From Lujinxingiaceae bacterium (GTDB lineage Bacteria; Myxococcota_A; Bradymonadia; Bradymonadales; Bradymonadaceae), in contig JACCWM010000026.1 of the NCBI GenBank assembly GCA_013697635.1, forward strand, positions 1 to 50,019: DNA of 50,019 nucleotides, read 5' to 3'. The position numbers and the translations under genes were made by a program. Position 1 is the stretch's first letter. The number at the start of each line of letters is the position of its first letter. The notes beneath the pieces were generated by a model, which saw nothing but the letters and a program-made list of their open reading frames with translations, was not told the origin of the DNA and ran no database searches. Positions 9,583-18,879 of the stretch are shown here, piece after piece.

Positions 9583-10833
9583 TCAGCGGCGGCGATCTCT
9601 GGAGCGCATGATCTTCTCGCGTTTCTTCTCCCAGCGCCGCTCGAGGCGCTCGCCATCGCGCTCCTCGCGCTCGAGCTCCCAGTGATCGGGGGCATTGCGC
9701 GAGATGTTGAGTAGCACACCGATTGCGAACAAGCCCATGATCATCGAACTACCGCCAAAGCTGACCAGCGGCAAGGTCAGGCCCTTGGTCGGCAGCATTC
9801 CGGTGACGACCCAGAGGTTGGCCATGGCCTGCAGCCCGAACATGGCCGTGATGCCAAACGCCAGATACATGCCAAACGGGTCGTCACAGCGAAAGGCGAT
9901 GCGCAGGCCGCGCCAGACGAGCAAGGCGAACAGGCCGGCCAAAAAGACGATGCCAAAAATCCCCAGCTCCTCGGCGATGATCGTGCCGATGAAGTCGTTC
10001 CAAAGCTCGGGCACGTAGCCGAGCTTTCCGGTGCCGTTGCCCAGCCCGCGCCCGTACAAGCCGCTGGCGCCGATGGCGATCAGCGACTCGCTGATCTGAT
10101 AGCCGATGTCCTGGCGATGACTCCAAGGGTCGAGAAATGCCAGGATGCGCTTCATGCGGTATTCGCTGCCGCTGATCGCGAAGTAGGCGCCGACCGCCCC
10201 AGTCAGAGTGAACATGAACAGATACGAGAGCTTGGCGCCCGAGACAAAGAGTAGAATCATCATCAGCGCGAGCAGCATCACCGAGCTGCCAAAATCCGGC
10301 TGCAGCATCAACAGCCCGACCATAAAGCCGATCACCAGCAGATGGGGCACAAAGCCAATGGTGAAGCTACCCATGCGCTTGCCCTTCTTACTCACCGAGT
10401 AGGCCAAATACATCACGGCCGTGACCTTGGCGACCTCGGCCGGCTGAAAGCTCATGCCGCCCAGGCTAAACCAGCGCTGAGCGCCATTTTGAATGATGCC
10501 GATCCCGGGAATGAGCACCAAGACGAGCAGGACAACAGTGCCAATGAGCATCGGGTAGATCATCCGCTTGTACCAGCGGTAGTCCACACACAGCGCGCCG
10601 GTGAGCAAAACCATGCCCAAAACCACCTTTTGAAGCTGGTTTTGCAACAAGACCAGATGGCCGCCCATCCTCTGCTCGGCCATCACCGCGCTCGACGAGT
10701 AAAGCATGATCAGCCCGAGGGCCACGAGCAGCAAGACGATCAACAACAGCCAACGATCCCAGCCCTGCTCGGAGTCATCGGTCTGCTCGCTCGCCATGGG
10801 GCGAGTGATCGTGGTTAAGAGGTCGGTACTCAT
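9583..10833 (-). CDS. ftsW: SEDS-family peptidoglycan glycosyltransferase FtsW
   Basis: A 416-residue polytopic membrane protein of the SEDS family that polymerises lipid II at the septum together with FtsI. It has a cytoplasmic N-tail, about ten membrane helices, LQPDFGSSVM around residue 150, and the family signature near the C-terminus, LPTKGLTLPLVSFGGSS. The C-terminal tail is very basic (many Arg and Lys). The start is the ATG at 10833 with GGAGGG six bases upstream; the earlier in-frame ATG at 10845 overlaps that ribosome site. murD, which usually separates mraY from ftsW, is absent. Confidence 0.96.
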   Translation of the reverse strand: MSTDLLTTITRPMASEQTDDSEQGWDRWLLLIVLLLVALGLIMLYSSSAVMAEQRMGGHLVLLQNQLQKVVLGMVLLTGALCVDYRWYKRMIYPMLIGTVVLLVLVLIPGIGIIQNGAQRWFSLGGMSFQPAEVAKVTAVMYLAYSVSKKGKRMGSFTIGFVPHLLVIGFMVGLLMLQPDFGSSVMLLALMMILLFVSGAKLSYLFMFTLTGAVGAYFAISGSEYRMKRILAFLDPWSHRQDIGYQISESLIAIGASGLYGRGLGNGTGKLGYVPELWNDFIGTIIAEELGIFGIVFLAGLFALLVWRGLRIAFRCDDPFGMYLAFGITAMFGLQAMANLWVVTGMLPTKGLTLPLVSFGGSSMIMGLFAIGVLLNISRNAPDHWELEREERDGERLERRWEKKREKIMRSRDRRR

Positions 10834-10864
10834 GAGGCCCTCCATGGCCGCACTTGGTGCGAAT

Positions 10865-12004
10865 TCAGCGCAACTTGAGCGACATCAGCGCGATGAGGCT
10901 CAACATGATCGAGATGATCCAAAAGCGCACGATAATCTTTGGCTCAGGCCAGCCCTTCATCTCAAAGTGATGATGAATCGGCGCCATGCGAAATACCCGC
11001 TTGCCGGTGGTTTTATAACTGATCGTCTGGGTGATCACGCTCAGCGCCTCGACCAAGAAGATGCCGAAGATGATCGAGCTCAACAGCTCATGCTTGGTCA
11101 CGACCGCGAGCGTTCCCAGCGCGCCACCAAGCGAGAGGCTACCAACATCACCCATGAAGACCTGCGCAGGAAAGGTGTTGTACCAGAGAAAGCCTACCCC
11201 GGCGCCGATGATCGCCGCGCAGAAGATCGCAAGCTCTTGCACCCCCTCGACCTTGGGTATCATCAAATACCTGGCTACATCGAAGCGGTGAATCACGCGC
11301 ACCCCCTCGATGATCTCCTCTTGCTGCAACACCGTCGCCGTACCCCAGGCCAGCACCAAGAAGGTGCCGGCGGCGACGATCACAGGCCCGATCGCGAGCC
11401 CGTCGAGTCCGTCGGTCAGGTTCACCGCGTTGGCCGTTCCCACGATCACCACCAGCGCAAAGGGCACGTAGATCCAAAGCGGCAGGGTCAAGCTGAAGCG
11501 CTCCGTGCTCACAAACGGCAGGTAGAGCTGGGTTGAGTAGCTAAACGCCTCGGACTTGAACATGACCAACATCAGAACAAAGGCGCAGGCAAACTCGATG
11601 GCCAGGCGCGTCTTTCCCGACAACCCCTTGCTCGACTTGCCGCGAAGCTTGGAGGCATCGTCAAAATAGCCCACCACCGCAAACGATACGGTGATGCCCA
11701 GCACGACCATCACATAGGAGTTCTTCAAATCCGCCCACAAGATCGTCGAGATCACCACGGCAAACAGGATCAAGACCCCACCCATCGTCGGTGTACCGGC
11801 CTTGCTGAAATGGCTCTTGGGGCCGTCCTCGCGGATGACCTGGCCAATCTGCTGCATCTGCAATTTGCGAATGAACCACGGGTACAAGAAGAAGCTGATC
11901 GCAAGCGAGGTCAACATCGCCGCGACGACGCGAAAACTGACATAGCGAAAGACGTTAAACGGGGTGAAGTCGTCTTTAAGCCAGAAGAAGAGTTCGAACA
12001 ACAT
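10865..12004 (-). CDS. mraY: Phospho-MurNAc-pentapeptide transferase MraY
   Basis: This 379-residue integral membrane enzyme transfers phospho-MurNAc-pentapeptide to undecaprenyl phosphate, forming lipid I. It has about ten helices. Key motifs are KAGTPTMGG near residue 68, the Asp-rich NAVNLTDGLDGLA, the catalytic-loop FMGDVGSLSLGG, and PIHHHFEMKGWPEPKI in the large cytoplasmic loop. The ATG at 12004 follows GAGG at nine bases. Sixty-seven bases separate it from murF. Normal length. Confidence 0.97.
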   Translation of the reverse strand: MLFELFFWLKDDFTPFNVFRYVSFRVVAAMLTSLAISFFLYPWFIRKLQMQQIGQVIREDGPKSHFSKAGTPTMGGVLILFAVVISTILWADLKNSYVMVVLGITVSFAVVGYFDDASKLRGKSSKGLSGKTRLAIEFACAFVLMLVMFKSEAFSYSTQLYLPFVSTERFSLTLPLWIYVPFALVVIVGTANAVNLTDGLDGLAIGPVIVAAGTFLVLAWGTATVLQQEEIIEGVRVIHRFDVARYLMIPKVEGVQELAIFCAAIIGAGVGFLWYNTFPAQVFMGDVGSLSLGGALGTLAVVTKHELLSSIIFGIFLVEALSVITQTISYKTTGKRVFRMAPIHHHFEMKGWPEPKIIVRFWIISIMLSLIALMSLKLR

Positions 12005-12071
12005 AGCAATCTACCTCGGAACAGCCTGTGATCTGTGGCCTGAAATCATGATCTTGGACCTGCCTTGCTGC

Positions 12072-13502
12072 TCACCCACCTTCGGCGTCCTGCTTGAGCG
12101 CCTCGATCACGCGCTCGAGCCGACTTCCGCGGCTGGCCTTGAGCAAGACCAGGGCGCTTGGACGCTGACGAAGCCAGACGACGACCTCCTCGATGCCTGC
12201 CAGCGCGACGATCTCGAGTTGATCGCTGCATACCTCGGCGGCGGCCTGGGCCATCGCCTGGGCATGCGTGCCCACGGCGACAAACGCCGACAACTCCTTG
12301 GTCGCGCCGATATGACGCGCGACCTCTTCGTGATGCCGGGCGCTGTCCACGCCAAGCTCCAACATCTCTCCGACAATCGCTACGCGCCCCAATTGCCCGG
12401 CGGGCCACGGAGCACCCATAAACGCGTCGAATGAGGCTCTCACACTCGAGGGGTTGGCGTTGTAAGCGTCGTCGATAAAATGCAATCCGCCGACTTGCTC
12501 GATGCGCCAGCGCCCTTGAGGCAACGTCAAGCGAGTAAGTCTCAAAGCACAATCGGACTCCTCGACGAGAACACCGCGCGCAATCAGCGTCGCGAATGCC
12601 GCCGCCAAATTGTCCGCATTGTGCACGCCCAACAGGGGTAGAGACAATGTCCACTTTCGAGAATCCACTTCAATACGCACGCCAAGCGAGCCCGCCGGCG
12701 CGCCCGCATCGAGCACATAGCGTACATCGGCCTCGGCCTGTCCACCGAAGGTCAGGATGCGCCCGGCAAAACCTTCGAGCTTTACTTTAAGGCGCTCCTC
12801 GTAGGGCACGATCGCCGCCGTGTTGGCGTCGCTCGCCAGAAAGATCTCGGACTTCGCCCGGCGCACGCCTTCGAGTGAGCCAAAGCCCTCGACGTGTGCA
12901 TAGCCGATTGAGGTGATGATGCGCTCACTTGCCGGTGCAAGCTGGATCAGCCGCTCGATGTCGCCCACGGCGTTGGCTCCCATCTCGACGATGAGATGAT
13001 CACAGACCAGTGGGAGCGCGCAAAGCGTCAGCGGAACGCCAATGTGATTGTTGAGGTTTCCACGCGTGGCATGCACGACGCCAAAGCCGCTCCAAAGATT
13101 GGCCAATATCTCTTTGACAGTGGTCTTGCCGTTGGAGCCGGTCACGGCCACGGTGTGCATGCCCTGCGCCGTCGCCTCGAGCCACAGCGCGCGGCCGAGA
13201 TCGCCCAGCGCGCGCTCGGGATCGTCGACCTCGATGAGCACGAGGCCTGCAATCGAAGCTGCCCGGCCGTGAGCGACAATCGCCGCCGTGGCTCCGAGCT
13301 CGGCTGCGCGCCCAAGAAAGTCGTGGGCATCGAAGTTCGGACCGGACAGCGCCACGAAGAGCGCACCGGGTGTTATCTGGCGCGTGTCGGTCGAAACCCC
13401 GGTCGCGCTAAGGGCGCGAGCGTGCTCGCTGGCAATCTCACCGCCGATGGCATCCGCGATTTGCCCAAGTGTCCATGTCGCGATCCGAAGGGTGCTGTTC
13501 AT
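12072..13502 (-). CDS. murF: UDP-MurNAc-tripeptide--D-Ala-D-Ala ligase MurF
   Basis: A 476-residue ATP-dependent Mur ligase that adds D-Ala-D-Ala to the UDP-MurNAc tripeptide. The N-terminal substrate domain contains VSTDTRQITPGALFVAL, the central domain has the P-loop VTGSNGKTTVKEI (about residue 119) and the carbamylated-Lys region, and DDAYNANPSS marks the start of the C-terminal domain. The start overlaps the murE stop as ATGA, a sign of translational coupling. Confidence 0.96.
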   Translation of the reverse strand: MNSTLRIATWTLGQIADAIGGEIASEHARALSATGVSTDTRQITPGALFVALSGPNFDAHDFLGRAAELGATAAIVAHGRAASIAGLVLIEVDDPERALGDLGRALWLEATAQGMHTVAVTGSNGKTTVKEILANLWSGFGVVHATRGNLNNHIGVPLTLCALPLVCDHLIVEMGANAVGDIERLIQLAPASERIITSIGYAHVEGFGSLEGVRRAKSEIFLASDANTAAIVPYEERLKVKLEGFAGRILTFGGQAEADVRYVLDAGAPAGSLGVRIEVDSRKWTLSLPLLGVHNADNLAAAFATLIARGVLVEESDCALRLTRLTLPQGRWRIEQVGGLHFIDDAYNANPSSVRASFDAFMGAPWPAGQLGRVAIVGEMLELGVDSARHHEEVARHIGATKELSAFVAVGTHAQAMAQAAAEVCSDQLEIVALAGIEEVVVWLRQRPSALVLLKASRGSRLERVIEALKQDAEGG

Positions 13503-15022
13503 CGACGCCCCCAGAGCGCCCGTCGGGCCTCGTCGAGATCGTCGAAGTCGTAGCGTACGCCGCCGATCTCCTGATAATTCTCGTGGCCTTTGCCGGCAAT
13601 CAGCACGACGTCATCGTCTGCAGCCCCGGCGATCGCTTGCGCGATCGCCAGATGGCGATCGGGCTCGCAGCGAAGTTGAGCGTTGCTCTCAGCTGCGGCC
13701 ACGCCGCTCACGATCGCGGCGATGATCGCCTCCGGGTCTTCGTTTCGAGGGTTGTCCGAGGTCACGACCACCTGGTCGGCAAGGCGCGCGGCAATCCCAC
13801 CCATTAAAGCGCGCTTGTGACGATCACGATCACCGCCGCAGCCAAAGACGACGATTAGCTTTCCGGTGACCAGCGGGCGCAAGGTCACAAGCGCGCGCTC
13901 GAGGGCGTCGGGCGAGTGTGCGTAATCGACAAAGGCTGCCGGCAGCGACGAGGCGTCGACGCGCTCGAGACGGCCGGCCACGCCCGCAAGACTCGCCAGA
14001 CCTCGGCGAATGGCCGACAGTTCCACGCCCATGGCCAGCGCTGCACCGATGGCGGCCAGACAGTTCGATACGTTGAACTCGCCTAGCAGCCCCGTCTCCA
14101 CGCTCAACTCGCCAGCGGGCGTCTGGACGGTGAACGACGTGCCCTCGATATGCTCGCGGATGTGCAGGCAATGCACATCCGCACCCGCTGAGCGAAGCGA
14201 ATAGGTCAAGAGCGCGACGTCGTTTCGAGCGGCCAAGAGCGTTGCGAGCGCGCGTCCCTCTTCGTCGTCTAGGTTGACCACGGCGCGCGGGCGTTTGGTC
14301 TGGGCGGCGGCCGGCAACAACTCCAGGAACAGTCGGCGCTTGGCGTCGCGATAGGCCTGCATGCTCAGGTGAAAGTCCAGATGGTCCTGGCTCAAGTTGG
14401 TGAAGACGGCGACATCGAAGAGCACGCCGCCAAGGCGGTGGCTCGACAAGCCGTGGCTGGAGACCTCCATGACGACATCGGCCACGCCGTCGGCCTCCAT
14501 TTGCGCCATCAGCCGGTGCAACACCAGGCTCTCGGGCGTCGTATTTGGCGCAGCGAGCACGTGGCCTGGCCAGCGATAGTTGATCGTTCCGATCACGCCC
14601 GGCGCGCGACCGGCGGCCTTGAAGATCGCCTCGATCAGATACGACGTGGTCGTCTTTCCGTTGGTGCCCGTAATCCCAATGACACCCTGGCGCGACGAGG
14701 GCGCGCCGTAGAAGGCCGAGGCCAGCGCTCCGAGGCTTGCGCGCGTATCGACTGCCGAGACGACTGCGCACGAGAGCGCTTCGGCGGGCAGCCGGCTGCG
14801 ATTGACGAGTACGGCCGTTGCACCTGCACCAGCGGCGGCCTCGACAAAATCGTGGCCGTCCTGGCGAGCGCCTTCGAGCGCGACGAACAAGGTGCCGGCG
14901 CCGACCTGGCGCGAATCGAAGCTCACCTGTGAGATCATCGCGCTCGCGCCGTGCGCGCCCTCGAGCACGAGGCCCGGTACGGCTTGGATGATCTCTTCGA
15001 GGCTCTTCAAAGGTGGCTCCAC
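13499..15022 (-). CDS. murE: UDP-MurNAc-L-Ala-D-Glu--2,6-diaminopimelate ligase MurE
   Basis: This 507-residue Mur ligase adds the third residue of the stem peptide. P-loop ITGTNGKTTTS (about residue 117), MEVSSHGL with the following His, and VDYAHSPDAL are present. The specificity loop reads TSDNPRNEDP; the DNPR form is characteristic of meso-diaminopimelate-adding enzymes, so the wall is probably mDAP-type. The reported GTG start lacks a good ribosome site. A TTG four codons later (15010) has GGAG six bases upstream and could be the true start. It overlaps murF by ATGA. Confidence 0.96.
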   Translation of the reverse strand: MEPPLKSLEEIIQAVPGLVLEGAHGASAMISQVSFDSRQVGAGTLFVALEGARQDGHDFVEAAAGAGATAVLVNRSRLPAEALSCAVVSAVDTRASLGALASAFYGAPSSRQGVIGITGTNGKTTTSYLIEAIFKAAGRAPGVIGTINYRWPGHVLAAPNTTPESLVLHRLMAQMEADGVADVVMEVSSHGLSSHRLGGVLFDVAVFTNLSQDHLDFHLSMQAYRDAKRRLFLELLPAAAQTKRPRAVVNLDDEEGRALATLLAARNDVALLTYSLRSAGADVHCLHIREHIEGTSFTVQTPAGELSVETGLLGEFNVSNCLAAIGAALAMGVELSAIRRGLASLAGVAGRLERVDASSLPAAFVDYAHSPDALERALVTLRPLVTGKLIVVFGCGGDRDRHKRALMGGIAARLADQVVVTSDNPRNEDPEAIIAAIVSGVAAAESNAQLRCEPDRHLAIAQAIAGAADDDVVLIAGKGHENYQEIGGVRYDFDDLDEARRALWGRR

Positions 15023-15057
15023 GACATCTTCAACTCAGGCCACTTGGCCACGGGGGA

Positions 15058-17151
15058 TCACTGCAAGGTGCCCGTCGAGGGCTCATCGGAGATGAGCCCC
15101 TGGCCGGAGGCAGGTGACAAGACGAGCGTCAAAACGAGCGGCACTGGCAAGGGGTCGCCGGCCTTGGGCTCCTGGGAGACGACGCGTCCCCAGCCCTCAA
15201 TGCTTGGCGAAGTACCCAGATCCTGGGCGCGGCGCATGGCCTGGCGAAGCGTCATCTGGCGAAAGTCCGGCACCTTTGGCCCGCCCTGCTCCTCTTCTCC
15301 GTCTTCGAGCAGACCATCGCTCTCGCTGTCGAGCACTCGCATGGCCGGGAGCATGAACACGGCGGCCGGCGCGGCCGGCTCGAGCGCGGACTTTTGGGCG
15401 ACCGGGCGCTTGCCGACCTGAAAGCGTTGCTCCTCGGGCATCGGAAAGACGCCGCGAAGCGCCAGGGTCTCGCGGGCAATGGTCGCAAAAGCCGGACCGG
15501 CGACGACGCCGCCGTAATGCATCTTCTTGGGCTCGTCGATGATCACGACCACGACGATTTCGGGCTTCTCGGCCGGCGCAAAGCCCACGAATCCGGCCAT
15601 CCACAGGTTCGGATCGTAGCGGCGGGTCTCGGGATTGACCTTTTGCGCCGTACCGGTCTTTCCGGCCACGGTAAAACCCTCGATGGCGGCGCGCTGGCCC
15701 GTGCCGCCCTCGACGGTGACCAGGCTCATCGCCCAGGCCACGTCGCGCGCGACCTCCGGCGAGATGACGCGGCGAACCAGCGTCGGCGGGTTGTGGCGAA
15801 CGATTTTGCCGTCGCGATCGAGCACGGCATCAATGATGCGTGGCTTGAGCAGCATGCCGCCGTTGGCGATAGCGGCCGTGGCAGCCGCCAATTGAATGGG
15901 CGTCGTCGTCAAGCCCTGACCAAAGGCGACGTTGGCAAACGAGATCTCGGCCCAGCGGTCAGGTGGCCACAACATGCCCGGTTGTTCGCCTCGAAGCCCC
16001 ACGCCGGTGCGCCCGCCAAATCCAAAGGAGCGGATATACTCGTAGTAGCGCTCGCGCCCGATCGTCTGGGCGATCTTGTAGGAGCCGATATTGCTCGAAA
16101 CCTGCTGAATCTGGGCTGCGGTCAACGTGTTGTGACGTTTGACGTCACGAATCGTATAGCCGCCCACACGCATGCGCCCACCTTCGCAATCGAAGGTCGA
16201 GTTGAGCGTGATTGTCTTCTCCTGCAAGGCGGCAGCGAGCACGAAGGGCTTGAAGATCGAGCCCGGCTCGAAGGTATCCGTTACGTTTCGAAGTCGCCAA
16301 TCATCGGAGATGAAATCGCCTACGCGGTTGGGATCGAAATACGGCGTGTTGGCCATCGCCAAAATGTCGCCTGTGTGCACGTCGAGCACCACGGCATAGC
16401 CGCCGCGGGCGCTGAACTGCTCGACCTGACGCGCGATCGCGGCCTCGGCAACGGCCTGGATCTTCTCGTCGATGGTCAATTGCACGCTGTAACCCTCGAA
16501 ATCACGAAAGCGAGGGGTCTCGTTGGTGATCATGGGCCTTCCCTGAGCATCGCGCGAGACGTTCATCTGGTAGGTGGCGCCGGCCATCTCCTTATTGAGC
16601 ATGCGCTCGATGCCTTCGAGCCCATCGCCATCGATGCCGACGAAGCCCAAAATTTGACCGGCGCGCTCGCGCAGCGGGTAGTACCGCTTGAATTCGTTGG
16701 TTATTCCGATGCCGGGGATGCCCAGATTGGTGATCGCCTCAGCCGAGGGTGGCCGGGCCTGGCGTTCGAGCCAGACAAAATTCGACTGCGACGAGAGCTT
16801 CTCGACCAGGGCTTCGTAGGTGGTGTTGAGATGGGGCAGCAGACGGCGCGCTTCGCGCTCCGGATTCTCGATCGAGCGTGGCCGCGCAAAGACACTGGGC
16901 ACCTCGACCGAGACGGCCAGCTCCGTGCCATTGCGATCGACCACGTTGCCGCGGCGCGCCTGGCGCGTCACATCGCGGTTGAGCTGGGTGGCCGAGCGCT
17001 TGCTCAAGGCCTCGGCCTCAACCGTTTGCAGGTAGTAGACGCGGCCGACGACGCCGACAAAGCCCAGCACGAAGACCGACGCGATGAGTCCCATGCGCAC
17101 TTTCATCCACTTGCGCGCTTTCTCGTCGTCGCCCTGGCTTCTCATGGCCAC
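15058..17151 (-). CDS. ftsI: Division transpeptidase FtsI (PBP3) with C-terminal PASTA domain
   Basis: A 697-residue class B penicillin-binding protein that crosslinks septal peptidoglycan. It has one N-terminal membrane helix (about 21-42), a dimerisation/pedestal domain starting near RRGNVVDRNGTELA (67-80), and a transpeptidase domain. The catalytic triad motifs are SIFK (Ser298, Lys301), SSN (352-354) and KTGT (498-501). Residues about 629-690 form a PASTA domain (PDFRQMTLRQAMRRA..., ending in LVLTLVLSP). PASTA tails are usual in Gram-positive PBPs and Spo-type PBPs and occur in some deltaproteobacterial FtsI. Start is ATG 17151; ATG 17145 is equally possible. Confidence 0.95.
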   Translation of the reverse strand: MAMRSQGDDEKARKWMKVRMGLIASVFVLGFVGVVGRVYYLQTVEAEALSKRSATQLNRDVTRQARRGNVVDRNGTELAVSVEVPSVFARPRSIENPEREARRLLPHLNTTYEALVEKLSSQSNFVWLERQARPPSAEAITNLGIPGIGITNEFKRYYPLRERAGQILGFVGIDGDGLEGIERMLNKEMAGATYQMNVSRDAQGRPMITNETPRFRDFEGYSVQLTIDEKIQAVAEAAIARQVEQFSARGGYAVVLDVHTGDILAMANTPYFDPNRVGDFISDDWRLRNVTDTFEPGSIFKPFVLAAALQEKTITLNSTFDCEGGRMRVGGYTIRDVKRHNTLTAAQIQQVSSNIGSYKIAQTIGRERYYEYIRSFGFGGRTGVGLRGEQPGMLWPPDRWAEISFANVAFGQGLTTTPIQLAAATAAIANGGMLLKPRIIDAVLDRDGKIVRHNPPTLVRRVISPEVARDVAWAMSLVTVEGGTGQRAAIEGFTVAGKTGTAQKVNPETRRYDPNLWMAGFVGFAPAEKPEIVVVVIIDEPKKMHYGGVVAGPAFATIARETLALRGVFPMPEEQRFQVGKRPVAQKSALEPAAPAAVFMLPAMRVLDSESDGLLEDGEEEQGGPKVPDFRQMTLRQAMRRAQDLGTSPSIEGWGRVVSQEPKAGDPLPVPLVLTLVLSPASGQGLISDEPSTGTLQ

Positions 17152-17186
17152 GTTCCGTCTGTCAAAGGTCTAATAACACAATGGTT

Positions 17187-17543
17187 TTAGTAGTCCAGGC
17201 TTGCGTGCTCGACGCCGGCCTTCGGGTTGGGCGGCGCGATGTCAGTCAAACGAATCGTGACCACCTGGTGTGCGCGCACCTGCTCGAGGCCGAAGCGCTC
17301 GCGCGCCACCATGGCGATGCGCTCGGTGCGTCCCTGCACGGCCGCCTCGATGCTCAGCTTCTTGTTCTCCTCGAGCATCGCGCGGTGCTCGCGCGTCACG
17401 TCAGCAATCTCGTAGCCCAGGCTGACGATGCGGTACTCGTTCCACACATGAAAGAGCAGAATCGTCATCGGCACGGCCACGATTACGGCGGTGCGCGCGA
17501 CAACCGCGGCATCCTTGAGCGAACTCTTGAAAAACTCGAACAT
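17187..17543 (-). CDS. ftsL: Cell division protein FtsL-like
   Basis: A 118-residue small bitopic protein. A short N-tail is followed by one membrane helix (about 17-36: VIVAVPMTILLFHVW) and a coiled-coil stretch with heptads (YEIADVTREHRAMLEENKKL). A C-terminal segment GLEQVRAHQVVTIRL is typical of FtsL/FtsB-type proteins. Identity rests mainly on position between rsmH and ftsI plus topology, since FtsL sequences diverge strongly. The ATG at 17543 has GAGGA seven bases upstream and is preferred over the frame's first Met at 17588. Confidence 0.85.
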   Translation of the reverse strand: MFEFFKSSLKDAAVVARTAVIVAVPMTILLFHVWNEYRIVSLGYEIADVTREHRAMLEENKKLSIEAAVQGRTERIAMVARERFGLEQVRAHQVVTIRLTDIAPPNPKAGVEHASLDY

Positions 17544-17606
17544 CACTTCATCCTCGACATGAACCGCAACCGAGCGCGGCAAAAACAACCTTGATCTCTT
17601 GGCAAC

Positions 17607-18572
17607 CTACAGCACGCGCGCGGCGCGCAACCTGGCACTGCGCGCGCGTGGATTCTCTTGAAGCTCTTCTTTTGATGCCATGACCGGTTTCGAGGTCAAG
17701 ATTTCGACCTGCGAGACATGGTCGCACGAACAAATCGGCAAGCCCGGCGGACAGATGCACTGCCTGCTGAGTTCGCGAAAGCCGTGTTTGACGACGCGAT
17801 CCTCGACCGAATGAAAGCTGATGAAGACCGCGCGACCGCCTGGCCGAACCACCTTGGGCACGGCCGCCACGGCCAGCTCGAGGTGCTCAATCTCGCGATT
17901 GACCGCAATTCGAAGCGCCTGAAAGACGAGCGTTGAGGGATCGATGCCGGTCTTTCGCCCACTGCCGGCGCCGCGACCGACGATCTCGGCCGCGCACTCA
18001 CGAAGATCGGCGGTGGTCTCGAGCGATCCCTTTGCAAAGGCGTCGAGGATTGCCGCAGCCACGCGCGAGGCCGATCGGATGTCACCGTAGGTGCGAAGCG
18101 CATAGGCCAGCTCACCGTGGGTGGCATTTTGCAGGTATTCTTCGAGACTGGGGGTGTCGCGGCCCATACGCATATCGAGCGGGCCGGGACGCGAGAAGCT
18201 AAAGCCGCGCTCGGCCGTGTCGATCTGGTGGGAGCTGATGCCCGCGTCGACCAGAAAGCCGTCCACCGGTCCAAAGCCCGCCTCAGCGACGATCTCTGTG
18301 GCGTTTGCGTAGTTGCCCTCGACAAAGATCACGCGGCCGGCCTGCTCGCCCAGGCGCGCTCGAGCGGCGGCAATCGCCTCAGGGTCGCGGTCGATCGCCA
18401 GCACCAGGCCATCGGGCGCCGAGGCATCGAGGATCGCCGCGGTATGTCCGCCGCCGCCCAGGGTGCCGTCGACGTAGCGGCCACCGGGCACCACTGCAAG
18501 CCATGCCAGCACCTCGTGCACGAGCACGGGCACATGGTAGTCGCTTGCATAAGGTGTGGAATTGGACGACAC
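17607..18572 (-). CDS. rsmH: 16S rRNA (cytosine(1402)-N4)-methyltransferase RsmH (MraW)
   Basis: This 321-residue SAM-dependent enzyme N4-methylates C1402 of 16S rRNA. HVPVLVHEVL at the N-terminus, the SAM motif VDGTLGGGGHTAAIL (about residues 35-49), DAGISSHQID, and RGFSFSRPGPLDMRM are hallmark sequences. FQALRIAVNREIEHLE and ISFHSVEDRVVKHGF follow in the expected order. I chose the GTG at 18572 because AGGAG lies five bases upstream. The frame extends to 18662, but that part does not resemble RsmH. A 307-bp gap separates it from mraZ. Confidence 0.96.
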   Translation of the reverse strand: MSSNSTPYASDYHVPVLVHEVLAWLAVVPGGRYVDGTLGGGGHTAAILDASAPDGLVLAIDRDPEAIAAARARLGEQAGRVIFVEGNYANATEIVAEAGFGPVDGFLVDAGISSHQIDTAERGFSFSRPGPLDMRMGRDTPSLEEYLQNATHGELAYALRTYGDIRSASRVAAAILDAFAKGSLETTADLRECAAEIVGRGAGSGRKTGIDPSTLVFQALRIAVNREIEHLELAVAAVPKVVRPGGRAVFISFHSVEDRVVKHGFRELSRQCICPPGLPICSCDHVSQVEILTSKPVMASKEELQENPRARSARLRAARVL

Positions 18573-18879
18573 GACAGCTCCTGACGACAACGAGCAGGGT
18601 CTTTTTGGACCCAGACAAAGCGAGGCCTGCCCGATCGCCAAAGCGGCGAAAAGACGACCCATCCACCAAACAACCCGTGGAACGATACTTGAGGGAAAAT
18701 ACTATGAAGAAGGAGGCAGCCCATCCTTGGGCATTTGCCGTCGCGCCGTCTAAAGCACGCCGTCAACCCTTCATCCGTGAAGAACTCCCTTTCGACTCGT
18801 CCGTGAGCCTGCGCCACGACAGAAGGTGGCCAACTCATCCCTGAGTTAAAAACAAATCATTGTGCTGCACATGCCTGCT
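18573..18879. other. 307-bp mraZ-rsmH spacer without a gene
   Basis: mraZ and rsmH are normally nearly contiguous; here 307 bp separate them. The spacer has a perfect 6-bp hairpin just after the mraZ stop (18832-18847, AACTCA-TCCC-TGAGTT) and a GGGTC-6-GACCC hairpin near 18597-18612. Neither is followed by a T-run in the direction of transcription. I see no convincing promoter or coding frame on either strand. Confidence 0.55.

Noticed and set aside
15394-17190. 598-codon plus-strand frame opposite ftsI
   Set aside because: Shadow frame; FtsI catalytic motifs are all on the minus strand.
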